Below, piece by piece: positions 36,713 to 45,694 of a stretch of 64,000 bases of DNA. Numbering within the stretch: position 1 is the stretch's first letter; every line of letters begins with the position of its first letter. The stretch comes from Kitasatospora sp. CB01950 (lineage in GTDB: Bacteria; Actinomycetota; Actinomycetes; Streptomycetales; Streptomycetaceae): positions 401,599 through 465,598 of the forward strand of contig NZ_LISX01000006.1 in NCBI RefSeq assembly GCF_001905465.1. The letters run 5' to 3'. The notes below the pieces were generated by a model. It saw nothing but the letters and a program-made list of their open reading frames with translations. It had not been told where the DNA came from and did not search any database. The translations under genes were made by a program, and so were the position numbers.

Positions 36713-37851
36713 CGGCCTCCGAACCGGTACTCGTCGATGCGCGGATTCAGCGCGCGAGCGGCTGCCGCGGCCGCAACCAGGGTCAGCAGCACGACAACGG
36801 TCGGGCGCTCGGAGGAGGAGGCGTCCGCTCTGGTGACCCCGTTCGTGAACTCGGCCTCGGCCTGGCCCAGTTGGTGGCCGTCTTCGGCCGTCCCTCCGGT
36901 CGCGGGTCCGGGCGCCGGGGGTGTCAGGTCGGTCCCGCAGAACCTGGTGGTGGCCGGGCACGCCTGCGCGACACCGGCGAACAGGTCCTCGCCGGCCTGA
37001 GTGGCGGACCGGCTCGCCTGCTGCTGCGCCAGGGTGACCGCTTGGACGAACGGACCGTCCAGAGCCGAGCGCAGGTGTCGGTCCGAGGCATGGAGCGACT
37101 GACCGCACCACAGGGCCGTCGCGGTGAGGGCGAGCACAGCGGTCGTCAACCAGATGCTCACCCGACGCCGGAACCGGCGGCGCAGCACGAACTGGGTCCG
37201 CGCGAACAGCGCCAGCACCACGACGAACGGCACCAGGAACAGCAGATCCATGGCGCCCGCCAGCCACACCGAGCCGCGCCGGTCGGCCAGTGCCGCGCGG
37301 CCCTCCGTCCGCAGCCGGTCCAGCGTGGCCGAGATCTCCCGGTACTGCAGGGTGGCGTACCAGAGGGCCGGCAGGGCGCGGGTGAGCTCGCCGGTCTGCT
37401 GGTAGTCGGCGGCGGCCTGCTCGATCTCGGCGTTGTAGGCGACGACAAGCCCCTCGACGAGTTGCAGGTCGCTGGTGGCTTCCGGGCCCGCCACGTTGTA
37501 CCTGGCCAGTTCCGCAAGGTTCTGGTTGATCGCGGCGATGTCGTTCTGGTACTGGTCGCCGAGTCCGCCGAGGACCACGGTGCCCTGCAGGAAGCCGTGC
37601 ACCGCCACGCGTTGGGCGTCCGCGAGCGCGCCGGACGCGGCCTCGGCCCGGAGCAGCGCGGGGGCGGCCCGCCCGCCGGCGGCGTCGGTTCCGGCGTGCG
37701 CCTGGCTGGACACCACCAGGCACAGCGTCCCGGTCAGCAGGCTGCCCGCCACCAGCGCCCCGCGGAGCCGGCGCAGGGTGCGCGCAGTCGTGGAGGGCAT
37801 CGCCGGTTCGTCCGCCCCCGGCTCGGGTGCCACCGTGCCGGGGGCCGTCAT
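36709..37851 (-). CDS. Four-TM signalling membrane protein (GlnX-like position and topology)
   Basis: 380 residues, ATG overlapping the vWA gene stop. Predicted helices: LVAGSLLTGTLCLVVSSQA near 35; LAGAMDLLFLVPFVVVLALF near 200; SIWLTTAVLALTATALW near 230; VVVLLTLVAAAAAA near 360. Between helices 1 and 2 and between 3 and 4 are long helical, probably extracytoplasmic segments; a basic RRRFRRR loop marks the cytoplasmic side between 2 and 3. This tetraspanning form with two external sensor segments is that of mycobacterial GlnX, which links GlnH to PknG. Sequence similarity to GlnX could not be tested. The gene is coupled on both sides (ATGA), between the vWA gene and the solute-binding lipoprotein. 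Confidence 0.6.
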   Translation of the reverse strand: MTAPGTVAPEPGADEPAMPSTTARTLRRLRGALVAGSLLTGTLCLVVSSQAHAGTDAAGGRAAPALLRAEAASGALADAQRVAVHGFLQGTVVLGGLGDQYQNDIAAINQNLAELARYNVAGPEATSDLQLVEGLVVAYNAEIEQAAADYQQTGELTRALPALWYATLQYREISATLDRLRTEGRAALADRRGSVWLAGAMDLLFLVPFVVVLALFARTQFVLRRRFRRRVSIWLTTAVLALTATALWCGQSLHASDRHLRSALDGPFVQAVTLAQQQASRSATQAGEDLFAGVAQACPATTRFCGTDLTPPAPGPATGGTAEDGHQLGQAEAEFTNGVTRADASSSERPTVVVLLTLVAAAAAARALNPRIDEYRFGGR

Positions 37852-39338
37852 CCGCCCACCACCGGTGAGCCGTCGGTGAATTCGTGGTCGCAGGCGGGGT
37901 TCTCGCAGTACCGTGCGCCGGCCACCGCGACCCGGCGACACCTCGGGCAGGTGGGCCCGGGGGCCGACGGGTGCCCGGGCGCCGGATCGGCGCGTGGCGC
38001 CGGGTTGCGCGGGAGGCCGTACGAGCTGCTGGTGACCGTGCCCATCATGGCCTGCAGGACGTAGTCGGGATCCAGATCCGGTAGCAGGCCGACCACGCCG
38101 CGTACGGCGTCCTCGACCCGGACGACCTTGCCCAGGCGCCGGAGCGCGTCCTCGTTGCGCAGTTCGGCAGCCAGCGCCACGGCCCGACCCCAGGCGTCGC
38201 ACGCCCCGTGGCGATCCCCCTGGCGGTACAGTGCCCCGCCCCGCCATCTGAGCGCGTACAGCTCCTTCTCCTGCTCGTGGCGGTGCCGGTCGGCCCCGAT
38301 GACGGTTTCCTGGGCCGGCTGGTCGAGCCAGCGCGCGGTGATCACCTCGACCGAGCTGACGGGTGTGGCCCGGTCGGTGCCGATCGCGCCGATGACCACC
38401 TCGATGGAGGCCAGGGTCTCCGCGTCGGCGCCGGCCGTCCGGTCGCCGGTCACGGTGAAGGTCGCGACGAACCGGCGCGCCTCGCTGCTCCAGGGGCCGG
38501 TCGGGTAGTCGGACGCCGCTGCTCCGGCCAGTGGCAGGCGGTGGTCGAGCAGGTCGGCCACCGCCGGGTGGGCCTGTTCGAGGGCCGACACCGACACTCC
38601 CGGTGCGCAGCGCACCCGCAGGGCCAGGTCGGACAGCGTGCGGCCCATGGCGGTGCGGACCAGCGCGCGGAATTCGGGCGCCAGGTCGGCCAGGTCGGGC
38701 ACCGCGTCCGCGGTGCCCCGGAGTTCCTCGGCGATCCGTCTCAACTCGGCGGGATCCCAGTCCGCGCCGATACCGCGGGCGTCGCAGGTGAACACGGAAC
38801 GGCAGTCGGCGAGCACGGTGTCCATCGACCGTGCGGACCGGCCCTGATGTTCGTTGCGTCCGTCGGTGAGCAGGAGCGCGTGGCAGATCAGATCGCGGTG
38901 CGGTTCGAGCAGTTCCCGGGCCTTGTCGAGCCAGGCGCCGATGACCGTGCCCTGGGCGCCGGGAGCGATCCGGTTGACAGCCTGTTTCGCCTCCGCGCGG
39001 GTGGTGGCGTTCGCCGGGGCGAGGAAGGATTCCCGGGGGTAGATCATGGTTGCCTCGTGGGTACCGGCGACCACCGCGAAGCGGGTTCCCTCGCGCAGGG
39101 TGTCGATGGCGGCGCAGCTCGCCTCCTTGGCCCGTTGCAGCTTGGTGCGCGGATGACTCATCGACCCCGATTGGTCCAGCAGGACGACCTCGGCGAACTG
39201 CGCATCGCTCGGCGGGCTCGCCGGCCGGTCGGCCGCGGTGCTCGCGACCACGCTGAGGTAGAGGTGCACCTCACGTTCGTCCAAGGAGCGGTACCTGTCG
39301 TAGTTGGCCTCGAGGGTGACTCGTGGCTCTTCGCTCAT
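37848..39338 (-). CDS. vWA-domain protein with C-terminal zinc ribbon
   Basis: 496 residues from ATG (MSEEPRVTLEANYDRY). After a beta-rich start, the vWA domain begins VVLLDQSGSMSHPRTKLQ near residue 50. This is an intact MIDAS (DxSxS), supported by HALLLTDGRNEH near 160. The middle is a beta domain like those following vWA in Streptomyces stress proteins. The C-terminus carries a Cys4 ribbon, CPRCRRVAVAGARYCENPAC. It is soluble with no signal peptide. vWA proteins are metal-dependent interaction modules and frequent partners in ternary NTP-dependent conflict systems and in PknG loci. The gene begins 54 bp after the kinase gene and ends in a 4-bp overlap with the membrane protein gene. Confidence 0.85.
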   Translation of the reverse strand: MSEEPRVTLEANYDRYRSLDEREVHLYLSVVASTAADRPASPPSDAQFAEVVLLDQSGSMSHPRTKLQRAKEASCAAIDTLREGTRFAVVAGTHEATMIYPRESFLAPANATTRAEAKQAVNRIAPGAQGTVIGAWLDKARELLEPHRDLICHALLLTDGRNEHQGRSARSMDTVLADCRSVFTCDARGIGADWDPAELRRIAEELRGTADAVPDLADLAPEFRALVRTAMGRTLSDLALRVRCAPGVSVSALEQAHPAVADLLDHRLPLAGAAASDYPTGPWSSEARRFVATFTVTGDRTAGADAETLASIEVVIGAIGTDRATPVSSVEVITARWLDQPAQETVIGADRHRHEQEKELYALRWRGGALYRQGDRHGACDAWGRAVALAAELRNEDALRRLGKVVRVEDAVRGVVGLLPDLDPDYVLQAMMGTVTSSSYGLPRNPAPRADPAPGHPSAPGPTCPRCRRVAVAGARYCENPACDHEFTDGSPVVGG

Positions 39339-39392
39339 CTGCCGATTCCCCGTTCGTAGCGCGAGATTGACGATCCGTCGGAGCCTGCGGGT

Positions 39393-41747
39393 TCACTGCG
39401 TGGTGACTGGTCTCACGGCGTTGGCCAGATCGACGAGTACGGTGTGGCGGTGCTCGTCCGGTGCCCACTGGGCGAACGCCCGGTACTCCTTCTCCAGCCC
39501 CGACCGGATCTCGTGCTCGGTGGCTTCGTCGTCGGACGCGGTCCGGTCCGGTCGCGGGCCGCGTCGGCGGTCGAGCCTGGCCTCCATGATCAGGACGGCG
39601 AGCCGGCGCCGCTCGGGTTCGTCCAACGGCAGTGTTGCCAGCACCTGTTCGGCTTCGGCGAGGTCCGCACGGTCGGGCAGGCCCTCGGGACCGGGGTCGA
39701 GCCGCCCGGTGTGGATCCACAGCGCGGCGATCCGCGCCGCCCGGTGGTGCGGTGAGGTGTCGGGTATCTGCCTCAACTCCGAGACCGCACCGGCCCGGTC
39801 GCCGCGGCGGAGCCTCGTCCGGGCATGGCCGAAGGCGGCGCTCTCGTGCCAGCTGTCGATCCGCCACACCGACAGGTAGGCAGCCGCCGCGGCGTCGAGT
39901 TCCTCGTCGGTCGCCGCTCGGTACTCGGCGCACAGCGCCAGCGCGAGCTGCGGCGCGAGCTCGCCCGGCAGGGTCCGGTAGCAGGCGGTGAACATCCTCT
40001 CCGCGCCACCGAACTGCTGCCCGGCCAGGGCTATCAGCCCCTCGTGCCAGTTGAGCCGCCAGCCGGGCCGCAGCAGGCTCCTCGCCTGGTCCAGCGCGGC
40101 GCGCGCCGCTTCGAGGTCGTCGAGCCGCAGGTGGAACCGGCAGCGCAGCAACTCGACCTCGGGCGAGGAGGCACGGGCGGAGGCCGGGGCCGCATCGGCG
40201 TAGGAGGCGAGTTGGGAGAGGGCGACGGCCGGATCGGCGCTGACCGACGCCCTGAGGAACCCGGCGGCGGGGTCGCGGGCGTCGACCAGCGGCTCGGGCA
40301 GCCCGGCCGCCGCCGTGACCGGCGCGGGCGGGGCGGTGGCGAGCGGACGGCAGCTGCCCTCGGCCGCCGCCCGCAGCGCCGAGGTGCTCGTCCACCGGTC
40401 GAGCGGCGGCACAGTCCCGAGCCCGGGGTCGATCAGCGTGGTGGAGCGGGCGAAGAGCAGCGACGGCGCGGTGTACTGGGTGCCGTCGCGGTTGGAGACC
40501 AACTCACGCAGTACACCGCTCAGTTGGCCTGCCATCTCGGCTGCCGAGCCGAACCGCAGGTGCGGATCGGGATCGGTGGCGCGGCTGATGAGCTGGCGCA
40601 GTGAGGTGAAGCGGGGACTGTCGGGGTCGTCGGTGTACCACCCGAAGAGCGACTCCAGGGTCCGGCCCACCGTGTGAAGGTCGGTGGCGACGGTGGGCCC
40701 GGTGACCATCAGCTCCGGGGCCATGTAGTCCTCCGAGTACGCCCCGCTGCCCGGTCTCCCGGCCTCGCGCACCGCGCCGAGGTCGATCAGCTTGATCCGG
40801 GAGCCGTACACCATCAGGTTGCTCGGCTTCAGGTCGCAGAACAGGTACTGGCGGTCGTGGAGGTACTGGAACGCCCGGAGAACGCGCAGGACGTAGCCGA
40901 TGACCTGCTCGGTCTGCAGCCGGCCGAACAGTTCCGGACGCTCCAGGGAGTAACCGGGTACGTACTCCATCACCAGGTAGCCGTGGTAGCCGTGCCGGGA
41001 CCCGCCCGCCGGCTCGTGCGTCACGAAGTCGTGGATGTCGACGATGTCGTCGTGCCTGAGCTCGATCAGGAACCGCTTCTCCTCGGCGGCCGCCTCGACC
41101 CGCACGGGGTCCTCCGCGTCGATCAGGCCTTTGAGCGCCACCGGACGGTTGTTCAGGCGCTCGTCGTGGGCGAGGTAGACCCAGCCGAAGCCGCCGTGGC
41201 CGATGCAGCCCTCGACCCGGTAGCGGTCCGACAGCAGCTCGCCCCGGCTGAGTCTCGGCACGAACGAGTAGGCCGTTCCGTCGTATGGGCAGCGCCCCTC
41301 CAGCAGGCTCGGCTGGCCGTCGAGACCCGTGCCCACGGGGCGGCGGCAGGCGGGATGGGGGCAGAGCCTGCGCTCCTCCGGGATTCGCGGCGTGGCTTGG
41401 ACCGCTTGGCCCGGCTCCGGTCCGTCGATCGTCGGCAGCGTGACGAGGCCCTGCCCCCACCAGGGGTCGTCGCCGAACGGGCGCGGCGACGGTACGGGCT
41501 CTGCGCGGCGCGCGGACCACGGCACCGCGCCACGGCTTGCGACCGCCGGCACCGACCGCCCCGGGGTCCGCTCCCGGGCCGGCGGCTGGTTGCCGCCCGC
41601 CGGCACCGATCGCCCCGAGGTCCGCTCCCGGGCCGGCGGCTGGTTGCCGCCCGCCGGACCGGCCGGCAGCGGCGGGAGCAGGCAGCGCCGGCAGTAGCCG
41701 GTCCCGTCGTGTTCGCCGCCGCAGCCAGGACGATTGCACCGGTTCAT
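39393..41747 (-). CDS. pknG: PknG-like Ser/Thr kinase with N-terminal zinc module and TPR tail
   Basis: 784 residues from ATG, overlapping the protease stop. Residues 1-20 are a zinc knuckle (CNRPGCGGEHDGTGYCRRC). A Pro/Arg linker of near-repeats (GGNQPPARERTSGRSVPA) follows. Near 130 CPHPACRRPVGTG with GRCPYDG replaces the rubredoxin-like module. The kinase spans about 175-430: CIGHGGFGWVYLAHD, VALKGL, catalytic LFCDLKPSNLMVYG (no HRD His/Arg, as in PknG) and DLGAV instead of DFG. The segment LIDPGLGTVPPLDRW is a PknG hallmark linking the kinase to the helical TPR domain (540-784). Size and order match mycobacterial PknG, a soluble regulator of glutamate metabolism controlled by GlnH/GlnX. 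The operon genes that follow fit that scheme. Confidence 0.85.
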   Translation of the reverse strand: MNRCNRPGCGGEHDGTGYCRRCLLPPLPAGPAGGNQPPARERTSGRSVPAGGNQPPARERTPGRSVPAVASRGAVPWSARRAEPVPSPRPFGDDPWWGQGLVTLPTIDGPEPGQAVQATPRIPEERRLCPHPACRRPVGTGLDGQPSLLEGRCPYDGTAYSFVPRLSRGELLSDRYRVEGCIGHGGFGWVYLAHDERLNNRPVALKGLIDAEDPVRVEAAAEEKRFLIELRHDDIVDIHDFVTHEPAGGSRHGYHGYLVMEYVPGYSLERPELFGRLQTEQVIGYVLRVLRAFQYLHDRQYLFCDLKPSNLMVYGSRIKLIDLGAVREAGRPGSGAYSEDYMAPELMVTGPTVATDLHTVGRTLESLFGWYTDDPDSPRFTSLRQLISRATDPDPHLRFGSAAEMAGQLSGVLRELVSNRDGTQYTAPSLLFARSTTLIDPGLGTVPPLDRWTSTSALRAAAEGSCRPLATAPPAPVTAAAGLPEPLVDARDPAAGFLRASVSADPAVALSQLASYADAAPASARASSPEVELLRCRFHLRLDDLEAARAALDQARSLLRPGWRLNWHEGLIALAGQQFGGAERMFTACYRTLPGELAPQLALALCAEYRAATDEELDAAAAAYLSVWRIDSWHESAAFGHARTRLRRGDRAGAVSELRQIPDTSPHHRAARIAALWIHTGRLDPGPEGLPDRADLAEAEQVLATLPLDEPERRRLAVLIMEARLDRRRGPRPDRTASDDEATEHEIRSGLEKEYRAFAQWAPDEHRHTVLVDLANAVRPVTTQ

Positions 41748-43468
41748 GCCTGTCTCCCATCGATCTCGCGTCGAACGGCCCGGTGGTACTCCTCGACCCG
41801 GAGTTCGGCGAGCGGCAGGTCGCATCCACCGCTGTAGAGCAGCCGCCGGGCCGCCTCGTACGACTCGCCCAGGTTCTCGATCAGGCCGCGCGCCGCGGCC
41901 TCCGAGCGGTAGGCCTCCAGCCGTCCCCGGGCCCGGTTGCGCCGGGCGAGGAGGGCCGTGCACTCGGCGTGCAGGCGCCGGGCCCGCACCAGCGACCGGG
42001 CGGCCGCCTCCTCGCAGGCGTCGAGTTCCCTCAGCAGCCATCCCCGAAGGGTGGATCCGGCGGCGGCCGATCCGGTGTCCCGCAGCACCCGCAGGCGGAC
42101 CGCGAGCGCGGCCGCGCCGGCGACCTGCGGCGGCGGCGTGCCGAGGATCCGCGGTGCGACGTGGTCACGGCACACCCGGGCGTCGCCCTCGGCCGTCTCG
42201 ACCTCCTCGACCAACCGGTCGAGCCGGTCGAGCCGGCGGCCGACCTGCGTCGTTCCGCCGTGCCGACCGTGCGGCGGGGCGAGCGCGGCGGGCCCCCCGA
42301 GGCTCGCCGCGACCGCACTGCGGACGTACCGCGGAGGGTCGCCGTGGTAGGCGAGCAGCAGGCGCACGCCGATGCTCGACGCCCGCGCGGCGATCGGTTC
42401 GAGCAGCCGGTAGTACAGCTCGCCGGGATCGGCCGCCAGGTCGACCGCGTTCACCACGACGACGATCGGTGAGCCCAGCTCCGCCAGTTGGTGGAAGAGG
42501 TCATCGGTGGCGCGGTCGGTCAGCAGGCTCAGACTCTCCGCGAGCTGTTCGGCGACCTGCTCCGTCGTCCGCCCGGTCGCGTCGACGGCGGCGTCCACCT
42601 CACCCAGCTGCGGGACGGTGCCGGGCGGGGCGCCGCTGACGGTTTCGTCGGGGGCCGCCCGACGGTAGCCCGGCACCGTCAGTCCCACCAGGCGGGACGT
42701 CAGCGCCACCGCGCCGCCACCGCCGATCGCACAGACCCCGCCCGACCCGCCGGACGCCAGCCAGCCGACCAGGTGCCGGGTCAGGGCAAGCTGCACCGGG
42801 TCGTTCAGGACCTCCGGGACCTGCGGCGACGGCCAGTCGCCCGGCGCCACCTGCGAGGGCCGGCCCGCCAGGTGCCCGTCGAGCACCGCGCTCGCGTACT
42901 TGTACAGCGTCCGGACCGCGATCATCCAGCTGCTCTCGGCGAGCGGCGCCCGGACGACCGCGATCACGCCGAGAATCTCACCACTCGCGGCGAGTGCCGC
43001 CGCACCGCTGAAGCCGCGGTCGACGCGCTGCTCCAGCACCGCGTCGAGCTGTATCCGCTCCCCCGTGAAGTCGTACGAGGCGATCTTCGCACTGGCCAGC
43101 TGGCCGTTGTCGGTACCCGCCGGGAAGCCGAAGATGCGCACGATCTCGTCGTGCTGCCAGGTCCGCCGGATCCTCGCGCGGGGCGCGCCCGGCACCGCGG
43201 ACCGCAGGGCGAGGATCGCCACATCCCCGCGCTGGTCCGGTAGCGGCGGCTGCCAGCAGCTCTCGACAACGGTCGCCGGGTAGGCGTCGTCGGGATGTCC
43301 GGCGATGCGGACCCGGACCTCGCGATCGGCACCACGCCCGGCGTCGATGGCCTCCTCGACCACGTGCGCACACGTCAGCACGTACTCGCCGTCGAGCATC
43401 GTCCCGGCACCGTGCACGCGCCCCTGGGTGTCCTCGATGCGCGCCAGCCAAGGATCCTCCCGCCCCAT
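41744..43468 (-). CDS. Trypsin-like serine protease with C-terminal NTPase-like/helical region
   Basis: 574 residues from ATG (MGREDPWLARIED); upstream codons are open but unlike protein. The S1C catalytic triad is visible: His in YVLTCAHVVEE near 36, Asp in GDVAILALRS near 80, Ser in DRGFSGAAALA near 145. There is no signal peptide, so it acts in the cytoplasm. After ~210 comes a segment with a Gly-rich loop CAIGGGGAVALTSRLVG and VVVVNAVDLAADPGELYY that resembles a degenerate P-loop NTPase, since a GK(S/T) is missing. A long helical tail follows. Cytosolic trypsin plus effector-like C-terminus is the usual trigger protease of actinobacterial NTP-dependent conflict systems. It is the first gene of the six-gene operon. 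Confidence 0.82.
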   Translation of the reverse strand: MGREDPWLARIEDTQGRVHGAGTMLDGEYVLTCAHVVEEAIDAGRGADREVRVRIAGHPDDAYPATVVESCWQPPLPDQRGDVAILALRSAVPGAPRARIRRTWQHDEIVRIFGFPAGTDNGQLASAKIASYDFTGERIQLDAVLEQRVDRGFSGAAALAASGEILGVIAVVRAPLAESSWMIAVRTLYKYASAVLDGHLAGRPSQVAPGDWPSPQVPEVLNDPVQLALTRHLVGWLASGGSGGVCAIGGGGAVALTSRLVGLTVPGYRRAAPDETVSGAPPGTVPQLGEVDAAVDATGRTTEQVAEQLAESLSLLTDRATDDLFHQLAELGSPIVVVVNAVDLAADPGELYYRLLEPIAARASSIGVRLLLAYHGDPPRYVRSAVAASLGGPAALAPPHGRHGGTTQVGRRLDRLDRLVEEVETAEGDARVCRDHVAPRILGTPPPQVAGAAALAVRLRVLRDTGSAAAGSTLRGWLLRELDACEEAAARSLVRARRLHAECTALLARRNRARGRLEAYRSEAAARGLIENLGESYEAARRLLYSGGCDLPLAELRVEEYHRAVRREIDGRQA

Positions 43469-43492
43469 AGCGAAAAACGTTACCGGTGAAGT

Positions 43493-43521
43493 GATCTGAC
43501 GGACAATCATTTCGTCTGATC
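43493..43521. promoter_or_regulatory. Imperfect inverted repeat upstream of the protease/PknG operon
   Basis: GATCTGACG (43493-43501) and CGTCTGATC (43513-43521) are inverted copies with one mismatch. They lie 25-53 bp upstream of the first ATG, where an operator would be expected. No convincing -10/-35 pair was found with it. Confidence 0.35.
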
Positions 43522-44191
43522 GCATCATCCGTGAACACCGGAGGATGCCCCTGGAAGCGGGGCGCACAGGGATCGGTTCCTCCCTACGACCGCGCGAAGG
43601 GGCGGTGGAGCCGAAGGTCCACCGGAGCGGCACGGAAGATGCCGAAAGGGCTTGCAGTCAGCGATACGGCGCGGCTTGGCGATTCAGCCCGGTCAAGCAG
43701 CTTATGAACCTTTCGCGATGCGACTCAACAGCCGGTCTCGGCCGGATGCGGAGCATGGGCACGGCCACCTCGACCTTTCCGTACCCCTGCCCCGGGCGCC
43801 ACGGGCGGGGCCGGACCGACAGACGCACCGGCCGGACACGGCGGCGCTCTGCCGGGCCACCCCAACATGCCGACGGAGTGCCGCAGATGCCCCGCAACAG
43901 GTCCAGGGCCGCACCCCGCACCCCGCGCCCGGACCGGGACGCGGGACGCGGCGGTGCCGTCCGACCCGGCGCCAGCTGTGAGCGGCCAGGACGGACTCGT
44001 CCGTTCGACAGCCGTCCCCGGCCGGCCGCGCCGAAGAGGCGACCGGCCCTCGATCGATGACGCCCGAATGCTCGACCGGATGAGCAGACACCCCATGACG
44101 ACCAGCAAAGAGGAGCCTCAGCCTGCGGAAACGTCCCCAGTGGGGTGACATGAACGAGCGTTCACGACCACATTGCGACCACCAAAGGAAA
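43522..44191. other. Intergenic, no gene recognised
   Basis: Open frames on both strands are Arg/Pro/Ala-rich shadows without ribosome sites. A perfect 6+2+6 inverted repeat TGAACGAGCGTTCA (44151-44164), of TetR-operator type, stands alone with no adjacent gene, 28 bp left of the tRNA-derived terminator. Confidence 0.4.
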
Positions 44192-44224
44192 AGGCCGTTC
44201 TCATCGTTTCGATAAGAACGGCCT
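44192..44224 (-). terminator. Intrinsic terminator of a displaced tRNA-Pro 3' half
   Basis: Arms of 15 bases (AGGCCGTTCTCATCG and CGATAAGAACGGCCT) pair with one mismatch over a 3-base loop. Read on the minus strand, the stem is followed by a U-tract (TTTTCC), a canonical intrinsic terminator just downstream of the tRNA fragment. Confidence 0.75.
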
Positions 44225-44242
44225 CCGACCTGCATAAACGCT

Positions 44243-44289
44243 GGTCGGGACGACAGGATTTGAACCTGCGACCCCTTGACCCCCAGCCG
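44243..44289 (-). repeat. tRNA-Pro(GGG) 3' half, copy 1 of a 47-bp att-like direct repeat
   Basis: On the minus strand the sequence runs from the anticodon loop (CTGGGGGTCAAGG) through an intact T-arm (GCAGGTTCAAATCCTGT) to the acceptor end (CGTCCCGA). The flanking bases in this copy complete an encoded CCA. The 5' half is absent: sequence right of the repeat does not match a tRNA. It is identical to 49096-49142. Breakage at the anticodon loop is the normal footprint of a tyrosine-recombinase attachment site. Confidence 0.85.
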
Positions 44290-44457
44290 GCGATGGCCAT
44301 CGCTGCACGTCGGGACGGTAGACAGCCCGCACTATCCGTTCACCGAAAGACACCTCGGCGAAGATGGTGAGCGACGCGCGGTCCCCGGCTAGTCCCCACC
44401 AAGCAGGCCATCCTGCTGCAATGGTGCCGCACCGGGGCGGTGCGGAGCGACCGGCCG

Positions 44458-45678
44458 ATGAACGACACGCCCCGGTCCGGCGACGAGACCGTACGCTTTC
44501 CCATGGCGCGCACCTGCCCGTTCCATCCGCCGCCCGCATACGAGGAATTGCGCCGTCGCTCCCCCGCTGTCCGGGCGGCCTACGTGGAAGACACACCCCT
44601 GTGGTTGATCACCCGCCACCGGGGGGCACTCCAACTGCTGTGCGACAGCCGGTTGAGCACCGACCCGCGGCGCGTCGGCCACCCGTTCGCCGCGATGGCG
44701 GCGCACGGCCGCCAGCGGGCCGGCCAGTTCATCGACATGGACCCTCCCGAGCACGACTACTACCGCAAGATCCTGATCTCCGAGTTCGGTTACCGTCGGG
44801 CCCGGGAGCTGCGGCCCGTCATCGAACGGACGGCGCATGAGGTCCTCGACGAATTCGCCGCGGACGGGGCGGCGGACCTCGTCGGGCAATTCGGCTATCC
44901 GTTCTCCACGCGGGTGATCTGCCACCTGCTCGGGGTTCCGGCCGAGGACAGTGCGTACTTCCACGACTGCACCCGGGAGATGATCGACAGCTTCTACGAC
45001 AGCGAGAAGCTCCCACTGGCCCGCCAAAAACTGTTCGACTACCTGGACTCCCTCGTCGGGCGCTCCGAGCGGAATCCCTCGACCGACACCTTGATCGGCC
45101 GCCTCGCCGCTCGGCAGCGCCGGACCGGCCGACCCGATCACGACTCCCTGGTGGGCGTGGTCTTCCTGCTGCTGACGGCCGGTCACCAGACCGTTGCCAA
45201 CATGCTTTCGCTGGGGACCTACTCGTTGCTCCGGCATCCCGAGCAACTGGCGCGAGTGCGGGCCGATCCGGGCTTGTGGCCGACCGCGATCGAGGAGCTG
45301 CTGCGCTTCCACTCGATCGTCGACTGGGTCGGCTTCGACCGGGTGGCAACCGAGGAGATCGCGGTGGGCGAGCACACCATCGCCGCCGGCGAGGGGGTGT
45401 TCGTGCTGGGGGCGTCGGCCAACCGGGATCCGGAGGCGTTCCTCGATCCCGATGTCCTCGACATCCACCGCGACGCCCGCCGTCACCTCGCCTTCGGGTT
45501 CGGGGTGCACCAGTGCATCGGTGGCAACATCGCGCGGGTCGAGCTCGAAGTCGGCTACCGGGCGCTGTTCGATGCGCTCCCCGGGCTGACGGTCGCCGCG
45601 GAGCTGGACGACTCCTGCTTCCGTTACGAGGCCCGGACGTTCGGAATGAGCCGGTTCCCGGTGCGGTGGCAGCCATGA
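44458..45678 (+). CDS. Cytochrome P450
   Basis: About 406 residues from ATG (MNDTPRSGDETVRFP); a GTG 18 bp upstream is also in frame. It has the class I bacterial P450 fold: FIDMDPPEHDYYRKIL (the DPPEHTR-like B-helix box), I-helix LLLTAGHQTVANM with the AGxxT oxygen site, K-helix EELLR (ExxR), and heme loop FGFGVHQCIGGNIAR with the cysteine ligand. Length is typical of Streptomyces CYP105/107-like enzymes, which hydroxylate natural products or xenobiotics. A 3Fe-4S ferredoxin gene follows within 20 bp. There is no ferredoxin reductase nearby. It lies inside the segment bracketed by tRNA-Pro halves. Confidence 0.95.
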   Translation: MNDTPRSGDETVRFPMARTCPFHPPPAYEELRRRSPAVRAAYVEDTPLWLITRHRGALQLLCDSRLSTDPRRVGHPFAAMAAHGRQRAGQFIDMDPPEHDYYRKILISEFGYRRARELRPVIERTAHEVLDEFAADGAADLVGQFGYPFSTRVICHLLGVPAEDSAYFHDCTREMIDSFYDSEKLPLARQKLFDYLDSLVGRSERNPSTDTLIGRLAARQRRTGRPDHDSLVGVVFLLLTAGHQTVANMLSLGTYSLLRHPEQLARVRADPGLWPTAIEELLRFHSIVDWVGFDRVATEEIAVGEHTIAAGEGVFVLGASANRDPEAFLDPDVLDIHRDARRHLAFGFGVHQCIGGNIARVELEVGYRALFDALPGLTVAAELDDSCFRYEARTFGMSRFPVRWQP

Positions 45679-45694
45679 GAGTGCGGTGGCGGAG

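Noticed and set aside
41540..41700. Short tandem repeats in the PknG-like gene as a CRISPR or mobile repeat
   Set aside because: They encode the repeated GGNQPPARERTxGRSVPA linker of the kinase, so they are an internal protein repeat, not an array.
44151..44164. TGAACGAGCGTTCA as a TetR operator
   Set aside because: A perfect small palindrome, but no promoter or regulator gene adjoins it; too short to claim.
44243..44320. Complete tRNA gene
   Set aside because: Only the 3' half from the anticodon loop is present; sequence to the right does not form the D-arm or the 5' acceptor strand.
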